Assembly (NCBI GenBank): GCA_018818125.1
Contig: JAHISQ010000016.1
Coordinates: forward strand, 1-50,048
Direction of reading: 5' to 3'
Origin: Candidatus Rifleibacteriota bacterium
GTDB lineage: Bacteria > Muiribacteriota > Ozemobacteria > Ozemobacterales > Ozemobacteraceae
Length of the DNA: 50,048 nucleotides
In this document: in pieces, positions 32,730-43,885 of the stretch
Layout of the letters: each line of letters begins with the position of its first letter
How positions within the stretch are numbered: the stretch's first letter is position 1
Notes under the pieces: model-generated
What the model was told of the DNA's origin: nothing
The model's database searches: none
The model's input: only the letters and a program-made list of their open reading frames with translations
Translations under genes and position numbers: made by a program

Positions 32730-33845
32730 ATGGCTTCCATTAATTTTTCCAAGGTAGTTAAGACTTATGAAGGCGCCAAAGAGGCGACCGTTAAGGGAAT
32801 CGATCTCAATATCAATGACCGCGAATTCGTCGTGCTTGTTGGCCCGTCTGGTTGCGGTAAAAGCACCAGTCTGCGCATGGTCGCCGGCCTCGAAGATATC
32901 ACCGAAGGCGAAATCCGGATTGGCGACGTAGTTGTGAACAATTTGCCGCCAAAAGATCGCGATATCGCCATGGTTTTTCAGAATTACGCACTCTACCCGC
33001 ATATGAATGTGCGCGAAAACCTCTCTTTCGGACTCAAACTGCGCAAGTTCCCGATGGAAGAAATTAATCGCCGCGTCGAAGAAGCAGCTGATATTCTAGG
33101 TCTGCGCGAGTATCTTGAACGCCTGCCCAAACAGCTTTCTGGCGGGCAGCGCCAGCGCGTCGCACTCGGTCGCGCTATTGTGCGTGAACCTAAGGTTTTC
33201 CTGATGGATGAGCCCCTTTCAAACCTTGACGCCAAACTGCGTGTGCAGATGCGTGCCGAGATCAAGAAGTTGCACCAGCGTCTTAAGACTACCTTTGTCT
33301 ATGTAACTCACGATCAGGTAGAAGCTATGACTATGGCCGACCGCATTGTGCTTCTCCACGAAGGAATTATTCAGCAGTACGATGTGCCTGCTGTCATCTA
33401 TGACCGCCCTGCCAACGTTTTTGTCGCTACCTTCATTGGCTCGCCGCCGATGAACATGCTCAAAATCAAGCGCAGCGCCAAAGGCATGGATTTGCCCGCG
33501 AAAGATGGCAAAGGCATGGCTCACGAATGGCAGATCAACCTTGGTGAGCATTTCGCCGGCGATCTGGAAGACAATATGTTCCTCGGCATCCGGGCCGAGC
33601 ACATCGCTCTGGAAAACCCCGAAAACCTGCCGACCCTGCAGTTGCCCTGTCGCGTTGATCTCATCGAGCCAATGGGCGCCGAAACTTACCTGTATCTTGT
33701 CGGTAACGGGCACAGCATCAACGCCCGGGTTGAGCCATCGGTCAAGGTCGAAGTCGGACAAAACGTCACCGCGCATATTCCGATCAAATGCCTCCACCTT
33801 TTCAAGCAGTCTGACACCATCAGAATTAAACGCAAACACGACTGA
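32730..33845 (+). CDS. ABC transporter ATP-binding protein, MalK/UgpC/MsmK type
   Basis: 371 residues, the CUT1 ATPase length. Walker A GPSGCGKST, Q-loop MVFQNYALYPHM, signature LSGGQRQRVALGRAI, Walker B VFLMDEPLSNLDAKLR, switch histidine in VTHDQVEAMT. Residues about 235-371 form the TOBE/regulatory domain with GIRAEHI. In MsmK-like proteins this domain pairs with several sugar permeases. No permease gene is present in this operon, so it must serve permeases encoded elsewhere or another partner. Confidence 0.95.
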   Translation: MASINFSKVVKTYEGAKEATVKGIDLNINDREFVVLVGPSGCGKSTSLRMVAGLEDITEGEIRIGDVVVNNLPPKDRDIAMVFQNYALYPHMNVRENLSFGLKLRKFPMEEINRRVEEAADILGLREYLERLPKQLSGGQRQRVALGRAIVREPKVFLMDEPLSNLDAKLRVQMRAEIKKLHQRLKTTFVYVTHDQVEAMTMADRIVLLHEGIIQQYDVPAVIYDRPANVFVATFIGSPPMNMLKIKRSAKGMDLPAKDGKGMAHEWQINLGEHFAGDLEDNMFLGIRAEHIALENPENLPTLQLPCRVDLIEPMGAETYLYLVGNGHSINARVEPSVKVEVGQNVTAHIPIKCLHLFKQSDTIRIKRKHD

Positions 33846-33891
33846 CGCCGCCAGGCGTGTTGATAGATTGTCTACGTGAAGGAGGGATTCA

Positions 33892-35196
33892 GTGCCCTCC
33901 TTCTCCGATTTTATGAATATGAGCAAGTTTAAGGGAAAAAGAATCGCATTGCCGGTCGCTTTTAGCGGCCTGCTGCTTCTTCTTTTCCTGTTGCCAGGCT
34001 GCTGTAGTAGCACTGGTAAGAGTGCTGACAGCAGCGGTGGACGGATTCATCTCGAATTCTGGAACACCATGGAAGGCGCTGAAGCGCGTATCATGCCAGA
34101 TCTGATCCGTGACTTCATGATTGCCAACCCTGATGTCGAAGTAACCCAAATTATGGTCGATTTTTACAAAGCCCGTGAAAAGTTTATTCAGGGCGTCGCT
34201 GAGGGGGCTGGTCCAGATATAATGAGGGCTGACCGTTTCTGGTTGCCTGATTTAGTCGCGAAACAGGTGGTGCGAGAACTGGCAGAGTCGCAGATCAGCG
34301 AAGAGCTTGCTGATATGGTGCCGATCGCACGCGGTGTTATTACCCACAATGAAAAATACTGGGCTATTCCGATTTCAGTAGATTGTCTGGGATTGTTTTA
34401 TAACAAAAAACACTTTGCTGAGAAAGGGGTTGAGATTCCGACTAACTTCGATGAATTCGCAGCTGCCGCTGAGAAGCTTACTGACATCAATCTCGGGCGC
34501 TACGGTTTTTTTATCTACCCCAATGGCTGGTATTTTGAACCCTTTCTGTTCGGCTTTGGCGGTCAGTATTTTGCGCCTGACGGCAATCTTGCCATTAATT
34601 CCGACGCGACTCGTAAGAGCATGGAATTTTTGCTTCATCTCAAAGATACCCTTAAAGCAGTTCCTCCGGTAAGTCTGCGCGCAAGTGCCTATCAAACCAT
34701 GATGCACAGTTTCGGGGGAGGGCAGGTCAGTATGATCTTCTCAGGTCCATGGGCGATCAGATCAGTTCTTGCCGGCACCGCTTTTAAAGATGACACCAAC
34801 AATCTTGGAATCGCGCCGTTGCCGGAAGGACCACATGGCTTTTACTCTCCTACCGGCTGCCAAACCCTGGTTATTAATAAGAACAGTCGGTCATCTGAAG
34901 CGGCACTGCGCTTTTTAAAATATATGTATAGCGTCGAAGTCCAGAAACAGATGTCTATGGTGAATTTTGGGCTGCCGGCCCGACGCGCTGCCTTTGCACT
35001 GCCAGAACTGAAACGGGACCCATATTTGCAAACCTTTATCAGGCAACTGCAGATGAGTCGCAAGATTATCAACAGTCCGCGGCGTGGCGAAATTTATGCG
35101 CCGCTTGGCGACAAACTCAAAGCCGTGCTTAACGGCGATATCACACCTGAATACGCACTTAACGATTTTGTCATTGAATGGAACAACCGTCGTTGA
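33892..35196 (+). CDS. Sugar ABC transporter substrate-binding lipoprotein (family 1)
   Basis: 434 residues. GTG at 33892 is chosen because AAGGAGG lies six bases upstream. Signal peptide with lipobox LLPGC near residue 36. The mature part starts LEFWNTMEGAEARIMPDLI, then DIMRADRFWLPDLV, YYNKKHF-like LFYNKKHF, and SGPWAIR near residue 280, as in extracellular solute-binding family 1 (CUT1). It should bind a sugar or oligosaccharide in the periplasm. A small hairpin (ACGCC/GGCGT at 33845-33858) lies between it and the ATPase gene. No MalF/MalG-type permease is found; EIIC follows 13 bp on. Confidence 0.92.
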   Translation: MPSFSDFMNMSKFKGKRIALPVAFSGLLLLLFLLPGCCSSTGKSADSSGGRIHLEFWNTMEGAEARIMPDLIRDFMIANPDVEVTQIMVDFYKAREKFIQGVAEGAGPDIMRADRFWLPDLVAKQVVRELAESQISEELADMVPIARGVITHNEKYWAIPISVDCLGLFYNKKHFAEKGVEIPTNFDEFAAAAEKLTDINLGRYGFFIYPNGWYFEPFLFGFGGQYFAPDGNLAINSDATRKSMEFLLHLKDTLKAVPPVSLRASAYQTMMHSFGGGQVSMIFSGPWAIRSVLAGTAFKDDTNNLGIAPLPEGPHGFYSPTGCQTLVINKNSRSSEAALRFLKYMYSVEVQKQMSMVNFGLPARRAAFALPELKRDPYLQTFIRQLQMSRKIINSPRRGEIYAPLGDKLKAVLNGDITPEYALNDFVIEWNNRR

Positions 35197-35209
35197 ACTG
35201 GAGCTTGCG

Positions 35210-36004
35210 ATGCCCGAACATCTGACCGCCTCTTTGCTGATTGCTCTTATTGGCGGCATTGTCGACCTCGATTCGACGGCGACCTGGCAGTTCATGATTT
35301 CGCAACCGATAGTGGCCGCACCACTGACCGGGCTGTTTCTCGGCAATATGTTTGGCGAAGCCGCTGTCGGGCTCAAACTTGGTTTGATGGTCGGCACCAT
35401 TCTGCAGCTGATGTGGATCGAACAGCTGCCACTTGGCATGAACGTACCGCCAGATGCCGCGCTGGCTTCGGTGCTTTCGGTTGCGCTTGGCTTTATCGCA
35501 GGGCGTGGCTACGAAAGTTACTCAGAACGCGAAGTCTGCTATACTGTGGCTTTGCTGCTGGCAGTCGCGCTGGGTCTGCTTGGGCGCAGTCTCGATATGT
35601 TCGTGCGCCGCCTTAACACCAGTATAGATACATGGGTTTGTCAGAAAGTCGAAGACAACCAGCTCTGGGCAATAGCCTTCGGGCATACCATGGGCGGCGT
35701 ATTTACCTTTACCAAAGCTTTCATTTTCTGTTTCCTGGTGGTCTGGCTCGGGGTTGAGCCGCTTAAATACTTTACCAGCACACTCAGCTTCAAACATGCA
35801 AGCGGTTTTATCGTTGTGCAGGGTTTGCTGCCGGTCGTCGGATTTTCGGTACTGGCAAGCATGTGTGTTAAAGATCGCCAGGAAATGCGCTGGTTGATAG
35901 GTGGTATCATAATTTTTACATTGCTTCCGGCTAAAATATGGCTTGGAATCGGCGTTGCCCTGCTTGTGCTTTATCGCTCCGGCTGGAGGCGTTCCGTCAA
36001 ATGA
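35210..36004 (+). CDS. PTS mannose-family EIIC component
   Basis: 264 residues from ATG 35210 with GGAG upstream; longer starts run into the lipoprotein gene. PF03609 pattern: GGIVDLDSTATWQFMISQPIVAAPLTGLFLGN, then LQLMWIEQLPLGMNVPPDAALAS. About seven membrane segments. It forms the sugar channel with EIID. ATGA overlap with the next gene. Confidence 0.92.
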   Translation: MPEHLTASLLIALIGGIVDLDSTATWQFMISQPIVAAPLTGLFLGNMFGEAAVGLKLGLMVGTILQLMWIEQLPLGMNVPPDAALASVLSVALGFIAGRGYESYSEREVCYTVALLLAVALGLLGRSLDMFVRRLNTSIDTWVCQKVEDNQLWAIAFGHTMGGVFTFTKAFIFCFLVVWLGVEPLKYFTSTLSFKHASGFIVVQGLLPVVGFSVLASMCVKDRQEMRWLIGGIIIFTLLPAKIWLGIGVALLVLYRSGWRRSVK

Positions 36005-36792
36005 GAATCCTGCCGCGCTTCATGCTTGCTAAAATTGCCTTTCGCAGTTTCTTTCTGCAATCTTCCTGGAATTATCGGGGGATGATGAATATGGGCTTCC
36101 TTTATGCAATAAGTCCCGGTCTGGATCGACTGCATGAGCCTGGCCCGGCGCGAGAAGCTGCCTATCTCAGGCATCTCGAATATTTCAATACCAATCCGTA
36201 TTTTTCCTCGATCGTTATGGGCGTCACATTGGCGCTGGAAGAACGCTTGAGTCACGGTGAAATAACCGAAGATATCATTCACGACACCAAGGAAGGTCTG
36301 ATGACAGCCTGCGCCGCCATCGGCGACGGTCTGTTCTGGGACAGCTGGCGCCCGTTCGTGGCAGCGGCGGCGCTGACTTTTGCCTTCGGCAACTACCTGC
36401 TTACCCCACTGATTTTTCTTGTGCTCTATAACCTGCCGCACCTGTATTTCAGGTTCTTTGGCATTTACTGGGGCTATCGTGAAGGCACTCACATCATCAG
36501 GTCGCTGCGTCGGTTCCAGTTTCCGCAGATCCGGCAGAGTCTGCGCTATGGGACCATAGTGCTGCTTGCTTACCTGATTCCGAACCATGTCAATGTGCAT
36601 ACGCCCTTTCTGTTGACTAATCTGCCTCTCGAATATTTTTATTTTGGTGAAAAAGTTGTACAGGGAATCGGCGCGTTGTTGCTGGTTGCGCTGGGCACTA
36701 TGGCCTATCGCGCCCGCATTGACGTGCTGCTGATTTCCTTTTTGTTGATGGTTTTCGCCCTGGTGCTTTGCCACTGGGGTATTCTGATTTGA
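36001..36792 (+). CDS. PTS mannose-family EIID component
   Basis: 263 residues from the ATG overlapping the EIIC stop. PF03613 signatures: SFFLQSSWNYRGMMNMGFLYAISP, a cytoplasmic helical part with NTNPYFSSIVMGVTLALEE, IGDGLFWDSWRP, and C-terminal membrane segments. Completes the EIIA-B-C-D set, so a full mannose-type PTS is present despite the ABC genes inside it. Confidence 0.92.
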   Translation: MRILPRFMLAKIAFRSFFLQSSWNYRGMMNMGFLYAISPGLDRLHEPGPAREAAYLRHLEYFNTNPYFSSIVMGVTLALEERLSHGEITEDIIHDTKEGLMTACAAIGDGLFWDSWRPFVAAAALTFAFGNYLLTPLIFLVLYNLPHLYFRFFGIYWGYREGTHIIRSLRRFQFPQIRQSLRYGTIVLLAYLIPNHVNVHTPFLLTNLPLEYFYFGEKVVQGIGALLLVALGTMAYRARIDVLLISFLLMVFALVLCHWGILI

Positions 36793-36801
36793 GGAACTAG
36801 C

Positions 36802-37074
36802 ATGAAGCGAAAAGAAGTTGAAATACGCAACAAGCTCGGGCTGCACGCGCGCCCGGCTTCTCTGGTGGTCAAGCTGGCCGGAAAGTTCGAATCTGAAATT
36901 CAGCTGATCAAGGAAGACACCGAAATCAATGCCAAAAGCATTCTCGGCGTTATGATGCTCGCTGCCGGCCCTGGTCAGCGTGTTACCATTACCGCTGACG
37001 GCAGCGACGAACACGAGGCTGTTGACGCCATGGCATCGCTCATCGAGAGCGGCTTCGGTGAGGAAATGGCCTGA
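36802..37074 (+). CDS. ptsH: Phosphocarrier protein HPr
   Basis: 90 residues. The phosphorylated His15 is in NKLGLHARPASLVVKLA. INAKSILGVMMLAAGPG contains a serine at the Ser46 position that HPr kinase modifies in some phyla; whether this genome has HprK is not visible. Nine bases after EIID and two before EI. Confidence 0.96.
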   Translation: MKRKEVEIRNKLGLHARPASLVVKLAGKFESEIQLIKEDTEINAKSILGVMMLAAGPGQRVTITADGSDEHEAVDAMASLIESGFGEEMA

Positions 37075-37076
37075 AA

Positions 37077-38789
37077 ATGTCTGAAACCGCGAAAAAACAG
37101 TCGGTCATTCTCAAGGGAATTGTCGGCTCTCCTGGAGCCTGCATTGCGCGCGCCTACGTTTTTCGCAAGCGCATCGAGGTTAAGCGCATTGAAATCAGTG
37201 ACGACCAGATCGACTCTGAAATTGAGCGTTTCAACGCTGCCGTTAAAATGACGGCATCTGATATACAAACCTTCAGACGCAAAGCCGAGGAGAGGCATGG
37301 TGAAAAATATGCCTCCATTTTCGACTCGCATCTGCTGATGCTCGAAGACCCACAGTTTGGGCCAAAATTGATCGCAAAACTCAAACTTGAGAAGGTCAAC
37401 GTCGAAAGTATTGTCAGAGATACCGTAGATCAGCTGCACCGAGCATTTTCAGCTATCGAAGACCCTTATCTGCGTGAACGGGCCATCGACATAAAGGATG
37501 TCGGCGGTCGTCTTTTGCGCCATCTTATGGGTCTGCAGGGCCCCGCTGCCGAAATCGGTGACGAGCCTTATGTGCTGGTCGCACAGGAAGTCACACCGAG
37601 CGAAATGCTTGATTTTGCCAAAGGGCAGTTGCGCGGCATCTGTCTCGACACCGGCGGTGCCACTTCACATGTGGCGATTCTCGCCGGCGCACTTGCGATT
37701 CCATCGGTTTTCGGACTCAGCAATTTTTCGCTGGTGGCCAGAACCGGTGATCTGATCATGCTCGATACCCGTTGCGATTGTCGACTTGTGCTCTTTCCAG
37801 ATGACGCCGAAGTTGAGCGTTTCAATCAGAGTCTCGGAACAAACGATGAAGCGCAGGTCTTGTCTGATACGACCGCAGATGGTTGTCGACTGCATATTGC
37901 TGCCAATATTGTGCGTGACGAAGAACTGCCTCTGCTTAAACAGCTTGATGTAAAGCGTGTCGGTCTGTTTCGCAGCGAATTCATCTTTATGGAAAGCGTC
38001 GATCTGCCCTCAGAAAAGTTTCAGACCGATATTTATACCCGGGTCGTCGAATCGGCACCCGAAATGGCTGTTTTACGCACAATCGACATTGGTTCCGACA
38101 AGCCGCTGCGCTATGTGCCGCTCGCCAACGAAGAAAACCCGGCGATGGGTTTCAGATCGGTGCGATTTTCGCTGGCCCGCCCGGATATTCTCGAACCCCA
38201 ACTGCGCGCAATGATTCGTGCTGCGCAGGCTGGCAACTGTCGAATAATTTTTCCCATGGTCTCGGTGCCTGGGGAACTTGCCGAAATAAATACCATTTAT
38301 CAACGGGTCGTAGATGAGCTCAAACCCGAAAGAGTGCCAGAATGGGGCATTATGCTTGAAGTGCCTTCGGCCGTATTCATGCTCGAAGAAATTGCCCGCT
38401 ATACGCACTATATCAGTCTTGGCACCAATGATCTTCTGCAGTTCTTTTTTGCCGTGGATCGTACCAATGAAAAACTTGCCGGGCTGGCTGATATGCTGAG
38501 TCTACCTTTCCTGCGGCTGATCGGTCAGTGCGTCAAAGAGGCTCATCGACACGGTATCAAGGTTGGAGTCTGCGGCGAAATGGCTTCCGACCCGGCCGGA
38601 TTCATTGCTCTGCTTGGTCTTGGCGTCGAAGAATTCAGTATGCGCCCGGCTGCCATTAGCAACATTCTTGCACTGGTGCCGCAAATTTCGCGTGCCCAGG
38701 TGCAATCAGTCATGCAGTCACTGCTGCTGAATCCGCCCGACGACGGCAATACCCGCGCTTTCCTGCAAACCCACTTCCCAAACATCTGA
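37077..38789 (+). CDS. ptsI: Phosphoenolpyruvate-protein phosphotransferase (Enzyme I)
   Basis: 570 residues, standard length. N-terminal GSPGACIARAYV, the phosphohistidine in DTGGATSHVAILAGAL near residue 191, and the PEP-binding barrel with LFRSEFIFME, GSDKPLRYVPLANEENPAMGFRSVRF, GIMLEVPSA, SLGTNDLLQFFFAVDR and VGVCGEMASDPA. It starts the PTS phosphate chain from PEP to HPr. Last gene of the operon. Confidence 0.97.
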   Translation: MSETAKKQSVILKGIVGSPGACIARAYVFRKRIEVKRIEISDDQIDSEIERFNAAVKMTASDIQTFRRKAEERHGEKYASIFDSHLLMLEDPQFGPKLIAKLKLEKVNVESIVRDTVDQLHRAFSAIEDPYLRERAIDIKDVGGRLLRHLMGLQGPAAEIGDEPYVLVAQEVTPSEMLDFAKGQLRGICLDTGGATSHVAILAGALAIPSVFGLSNFSLVARTGDLIMLDTRCDCRLVLFPDDAEVERFNQSLGTNDEAQVLSDTTADGCRLHIAANIVRDEELPLLKQLDVKRVGLFRSEFIFMESVDLPSEKFQTDIYTRVVESAPEMAVLRTIDIGSDKPLRYVPLANEENPAMGFRSVRFSLARPDILEPQLRAMIRAAQAGNCRIIFPMVSVPGELAEINTIYQRVVDELKPERVPEWGIMLEVPSAVFMLEEIARYTHYISLGTNDLLQFFFAVDRTNEKLAGLADMLSLPFLRLIGQCVKEAHRHGIKVGVCGEMASDPAGFIALLGLGVEEFSMRPAAISNILALVPQISRAQVQSVMQSLLLNPPDDGNTRAFLQTHFPNI

Positions 38790-38869
38790 TTTTGTAAGAT
38801 CTATCGTTGCCAAAGCCGTTACAATGGCGCAGGCAGGTTTTTACTGCTGGTAAGGTCCGCGAGAAGAGA

Positions 38870-38980
38870 GGTCGCGTCACTTTTTGCGCAAGCTTGTGAG
38901 CCGAGCAGATTTGACGCAAATGTACGTCTCTGGCCGCAAAATCAGAGAGGCGAGTCGCTGGAGCAAAAAGTTATGCGACC
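38870..38980 (+). repeat. Structured intergenic repeat R, copy R3 (111 nt)
   Basis: Outer stem GGTCGC/GCGACC; next stem ACTTTTTGC with GCAAAAAGT, a paired change relative to R2 and R4. Inner pair GCC (38900-38902) with GGC (38949-38951), inverted relative to R2. It lies between convergent ptsI and pyrG. Nothing else was recognised in 38790-39126 apart from an ATCTGCGG-type motif near 39100. Confidence 0.82.
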
Positions 38981-39126
38981 GAGCGACGAGCCCCGTTTAT
39001 AGAATATTCTTCCTTGCTAGATTCCGCCGAGAGCCCGAAGATAGCAGCACAATAGCAATCTATTTGCTCAATGTTGACGAAGGACCAGCCAGTGCACGTA
39101 TCTGCGGCCATCTGTGAAATCTGCGG

Positions 39127-40803
<1,677 letters not shown>

Positions 40804-40807
40804 TCAT

Positions 40808-40895
40808 CGCACAAAGCCACTAAGCCACAAAGTCACTGCCAGATCTAATTCACAAATCTCAAAAATTCTTCTTAGTGTCTCTGTGCCTTCGTGCG
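40808..40895 (+). repeat. Imperfect inverted repeat between pyrG and kdsB (MITE-like)
   Basis: CGCACAAAGCCACTAAG at the left and the reverse complement of CGCACGAAGGCACAGAG at the right define an imperfect 88-bp palindrome. A partial match (CGCACAAAGCCGCAGAG) occurs near 20957. Purine-rich CACAAAG/CACGAAG tracts of this kind occur between genes in many bacteria. Confidence 0.6.
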
Positions 40896-40907
40896 AGGCT
40901 CCTGTCT

Positions 40908-41654
40908 TTATTTTTCCCGTCTGCGACGCAGTATTTCTCTGACCCGTTCAAGGTCGGCGTGAGTGTCGACGCCGATAGAGTCGTGCGCTGCCGGCAGAAC
41001 TCTGATTTTTATGCCGTGATAAAGAGCACGCAGTTGTTCAAGACTCTCGACTTTTTCGAGATCGCAGGCCGGTAAACTCGTTAACTGCAGCAGTGTATCG
41101 CGGCGGTAACCATAGACGCCAAGGTGCTTGCGCGGCGCAAAGCGCTCATAACTGCGCGGGAACGGAATAATACTTCGCGAAAAATATATGGCATCATCGT
41201 TAATGTCGACGACCAGTTTGACAGCGTTGGGGTTGCCTTCGTCTTCTGGAAGCAGCGGAAACCACAACGTGGCCATCTTTACCGCACTGTCAGTAAAGGC
41301 ATTGGCAACGCGTCGCAGACCTTCGCCGTCGATCAGTGGCTCGTCGCCCTGAATGTTTACATAAACATCGGCACCCGTCAGGCGTGCGACTTCAGCAACG
41401 CGGGCGGTGCCACTTGGCAGTTGCGGGTCGGTTAAATATGCCTTGAAACCGCATTTTTCGACAGCTTCGACAATTCTCGGCGAGTCGGTTGCCACCACGA
41501 CTTCGTCGAAAGCGCCACTGCTCATGGCTGAGCGCGCAGTAACCGCTACCAGAGCCTCGCCAGCGAGGTCAGCCAGCATTTTTTCCGGGAGTCTGACCGA
41601 GGCGAGTCGGGCGGGAACAACACCAATTACCGAATAATTGCGCTTATTTTCCAT
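40908..41654 (-). CDS. kdsB: 3-deoxy-manno-octulosonate cytidylyltransferase (CMP-Kdo synthetase)
   Basis: 248 residues from the ATG at 41654, inside the end of gmhA-rfaE2 (11-bp overlap). Motifs: [56 protein letters not shown] and [12 protein letters not shown]. It activates Kdo with CTP for LPS inner core assembly. It belongs to an LPS precursor operon with gmhA-rfaE2 and rfaE1. Confidence 0.96.
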   Translation of the reverse strand: MENKRNYSVIGVVPARLASVRLPEKMLADLAGEALVAVTARSAMSSGAFDEVVVATDSPRIVEAVEKCGFKAYLTDPQLPSGTARVAEVARLTGADVYVNIQGDEPLIDGEGLRRVANAFTDSAVKMATLWFPLLPEDEGNPNAVKLVVDINDDAIYFSRSIIPFPRSYERFAPRKHLGVYGYRRDTLLQLTSLPACDLEKVESLEQLRALYHGIKIRVLPAAHDSIGVDTHADLERVREILRRRREK

Positions 41655-42702
41655 TGGATTTGAGGATTCCTGTAGTTGAATGACCCTGTAGCAGCGGAAC
41701 AACTTTTACTTCGCCACCATGGCTGGTAACCCAGTCTGCTCCGACTATGGTTTCGTGGTTGTAGTCGCCACCCTTGACCAGAATTTTTGGAGTGAGAGCC
41801 TCTATAAGCCGTTTTGGCGTGTCTTCGGAAAAGCTGACCACATAATCGACACAGGCCAGTGCGGCAAGCACTGCAGCACGATCTTCGCAACAATGATAGG
41901 GTCTGTCTTCCCCCTTCAGTCGCCTGACCGAATCGTCGCTGTTAAGTCCGACAATCAGCATTTCTCCAAGTTTTCTGGCTTCCTGCAGGACATAGACGTG
42001 CCCGGGGTGAAGAATGTCGAAACAGCCATTGGTGAACACGGCCCTGCGCCCTGCAATCGCCGCGGCCAGCACTTCAATCTGCACGGGTGTGATCATTTTT
42101 CCATGAGGCAATGCCGGTGGGCGGCCAGATGCTGGAAATATCTCTTCTTCAACCGCGCGGCACAGACTGTGTACAAGCACTCCATGGATTTCCTGGATGC
42201 GTGGCGTATGAGTTGATGGTGCGCGTAGAGTCAGGTCAGCGATTTGTGAAAGCTTTGAGTCGTGGCTGCCAGTCATTGCTATCGTTGTGATCTGCATTTC
42301 TTTAGCTGCTTTGAACGCTTCGACAATATTGGGCGAGTTGCCGCTCGTCGAAATGCCGATAAGAACGTCGCCAGCACTGCCGTGTCCCTGCACCTGGCGC
42401 TTGAATACCTGATCGTAACCATAATCGTTGGCAATCGCAGTAAAGGTGGCTGAAGGCGTGCAAAGAGACACGCAAGGCAACGAGGCGCGGTCATAACCAA
42501 AGCGTCCGACCAGTTCGCCCGCCATGTGCTCGGCGTCAGCAGCAGATCCGCCGTTGCCGCAGACCAGTATGCGATTTTTCTGGCGCAGAGCTGCAATCAT
42601 GCTTGCAGCCGCCTGCCCGAAAATTGTTGCGAGATCGCATTCGCCAGCTGACCAGGTGGTGATGCTCATCGCTCTGAGATCTTCAAGAAAGTATTTCTGC
42701 AT
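41644..42702 (-). CDS. GmhA-RfaE2 fusion: sedoheptulose-7-P isomerase plus heptose-1-P adenylyltransferase
   Basis: 352 residues. Residues about 1-195 are the SIS-fold GmhA isomerase ([40 protein letters not shown], and [16 protein letters not shown]). Residues about 205-352 are the cytidylyltransferase-like RfaE2/HldE-C domain ([40 protein letters not shown]). So steps one and four of ADP-heptose synthesis share one chain, while the kinase is a separate gene. In E. coli the split is different: gmhA alone and kinase-adenylyltransferase fused as hldE. The GmhB phosphatase is not in this window. Confidence 0.94.
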   Translation of the reverse strand: MQKYFLEDLRAMSITTWSAGECDLATIFGQAAASMIAALRQKNRILVCGNGGSAADAEHMAGELVGRFGYDRASLPCVSLCTPSATFTAIANDYGYDQVFKRQVQGHGSAGDVLIGISTSGNSPNIVEAFKAAKEMQITTIAMTGSHDSKLSQIADLTLRAPSTHTPRIQEIHGVLVHSLCRAVEEEIFPASGRPPALPHGKMITPVQIEVLAAAIAGRRAVFTNGCFDILHPGHVYVLQEARKLGEMLIVGLNSDDSVRRLKGEDRPYHCCEDRAAVLAALACVDYVVSFSEDTPKRLIEALTPKILVKGGDYNHETIVGADWVTSHGGEVKVVPLLQGHSTTGILKSNGK

Positions 42703-42715
42703 GTTTGATTTCCTT

Positions 42716-43726
42716 TCAGGCGATGATAGCTGATTTTGAGTGACTTATGCTGAGATCGTAATGTTCAAGAACCTGTTCTTTGGTGGCCACTGCTGTGCCG
42801 ACGATGCCGACGACGACGCCGGCAGCAAGATTCGCTATTTCGGCAGCCTGCTGCATGCTGCAGCCGGCTGCGAGTCCAAGGCTGAATGTTCCAATTACTG
42901 TATCGCCGGCGCCGGTTACATCGAAAACTTTTATGGCGCGGGTTGGAATCGTGATCGGAGCTTTACCCTTTTCGAATAAGCTCATGCCATGCTCACTGCG
43001 CGTAATCAGAATTGCATCTGAACCGCTGTTTTTGAGCAGATCGGTGCCGCCTTTCATCACGTCTTCTTCGCTTTCAAAAATCCGGCCAAGTGTCGACTCG
43101 GCTTCTTTAGTGTTAGGCGTAATGATGGTTGGTTTCTTATACATCGGAAAATTCTTGAGTTTGGGATCGACTGCGATAAATTTGCCAAGCTTGCGGAATC
43201 TGCTGACCACTTCTTTGAACAGGTCTTCTACCACAACTCCTTTGGCATAATCAGAAACTATTATGCCGTCGAGCTCATCGGCCATGTCGAGCATGAGTGT
43301 GAGAATCGATTTTTGTCGCTCGTAATCTATGCTTTCAGTGTTCTCGCGGTCGACTCTGATCATCTGTTGATTCTGCCCGAGGATGCGGGTTTTGACTGAG
43401 GTGCGACGGCCGGAATCTATAACCAGACCGGATATACCTATCTTTTCATCTATGAGGGCTTCGCTAAGTCGCCTGCCGGCACCGTCATCGCCGACAATGC
43501 CAAAAATGTGGGCTTTCGCGCCAAGCGCCACCAGATTCGATGCCACATTGGCTGCACCGCCGGGCCGCCAGGTTTCGGTTTTTACTTGAACTATCGGCAC
43601 TGGTGCTTCCGGTGAAATGCGGTCAACCTTGCCCCAGCAGAATTCATCAAGCATTACATCGCCTAATACAGCAATACTACATCGGGAAAAGTCTTTAAGA
43701 ATTTTTTCGAGTTGATCGCGTTGCAT
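42716..43726 (-). CDS. rfaE1: D-glycero-beta-D-manno-heptose-7-phosphate kinase
   Basis: 336 residues from ATG 43726 with AAGGAC upstream. PfkB/ribokinase fold: [31 protein letters not shown] [30 protein letters not shown], and the C-terminal [14 protein letters not shown] containing the catalytic aspartate. It makes heptose-1,7-bisphosphate. 13 bp upstream of the gmhA-rfaE2 fusion, so the heptose genes form one transcript with kdsB. Confidence 0.94.
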   Translation of the reverse strand: MQRDQLEKILKDFSRCSIAVLGDVMLDEFCWGKVDRISPEAPVPIVQVKTETWRPGGAANVASNLVALGAKAHIFGIVGDDGAGRRLSEALIDEKIGISGLVIDSGRRTSVKTRILGQNQQMIRVDRENTESIDYERQKSILTLMLDMADELDGIIVSDYAKGVVVEDLFKEVVSRFRKLGKFIAVDPKLKNFPMYKKPTIITPNTKEAESTLGRIFESEEDVMKGGTDLLKNSGSDAILITRSEHGMSLFEKGKAPITIPTRAIKVFDVTGAGDTVIGTFSLGLAAGCSMQQAAEIANLAAGVVVGIVGTAVATKEQVLEHYDLSISHSKSAIIA

Positions 43727-43885
43727 ATTTATGTCCTTATCGCCAGTCTGCAAAAACAAGGCAGAAATCGAATGCCGAAGTCTATCACCCACCAGCAAAA
43801 ATCGTCAAGCAATGACGTTTTACTTTTTGCGCTTGCTTTGGGGTTGTGGTATATAACTGTAAACTATATCGTGCAGGAGATTTTA

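Noticed and set aside
35971..37014. 347-codon frame antisense to EIID and HPr
   Set aside because: It lies opposite two clear PTS genes, has a glutamine/histidine-rich composition typical of shadow frames, and shows no domain.
38870..38980. R repeat as a simple bidirectional terminator
   Set aside because: R3 lies between convergent genes, but R2 is upstream of a promoter and R4 between codirectional genes. The stem is long with an internal bulge and no fixed U tract, so termination is not the common theme.
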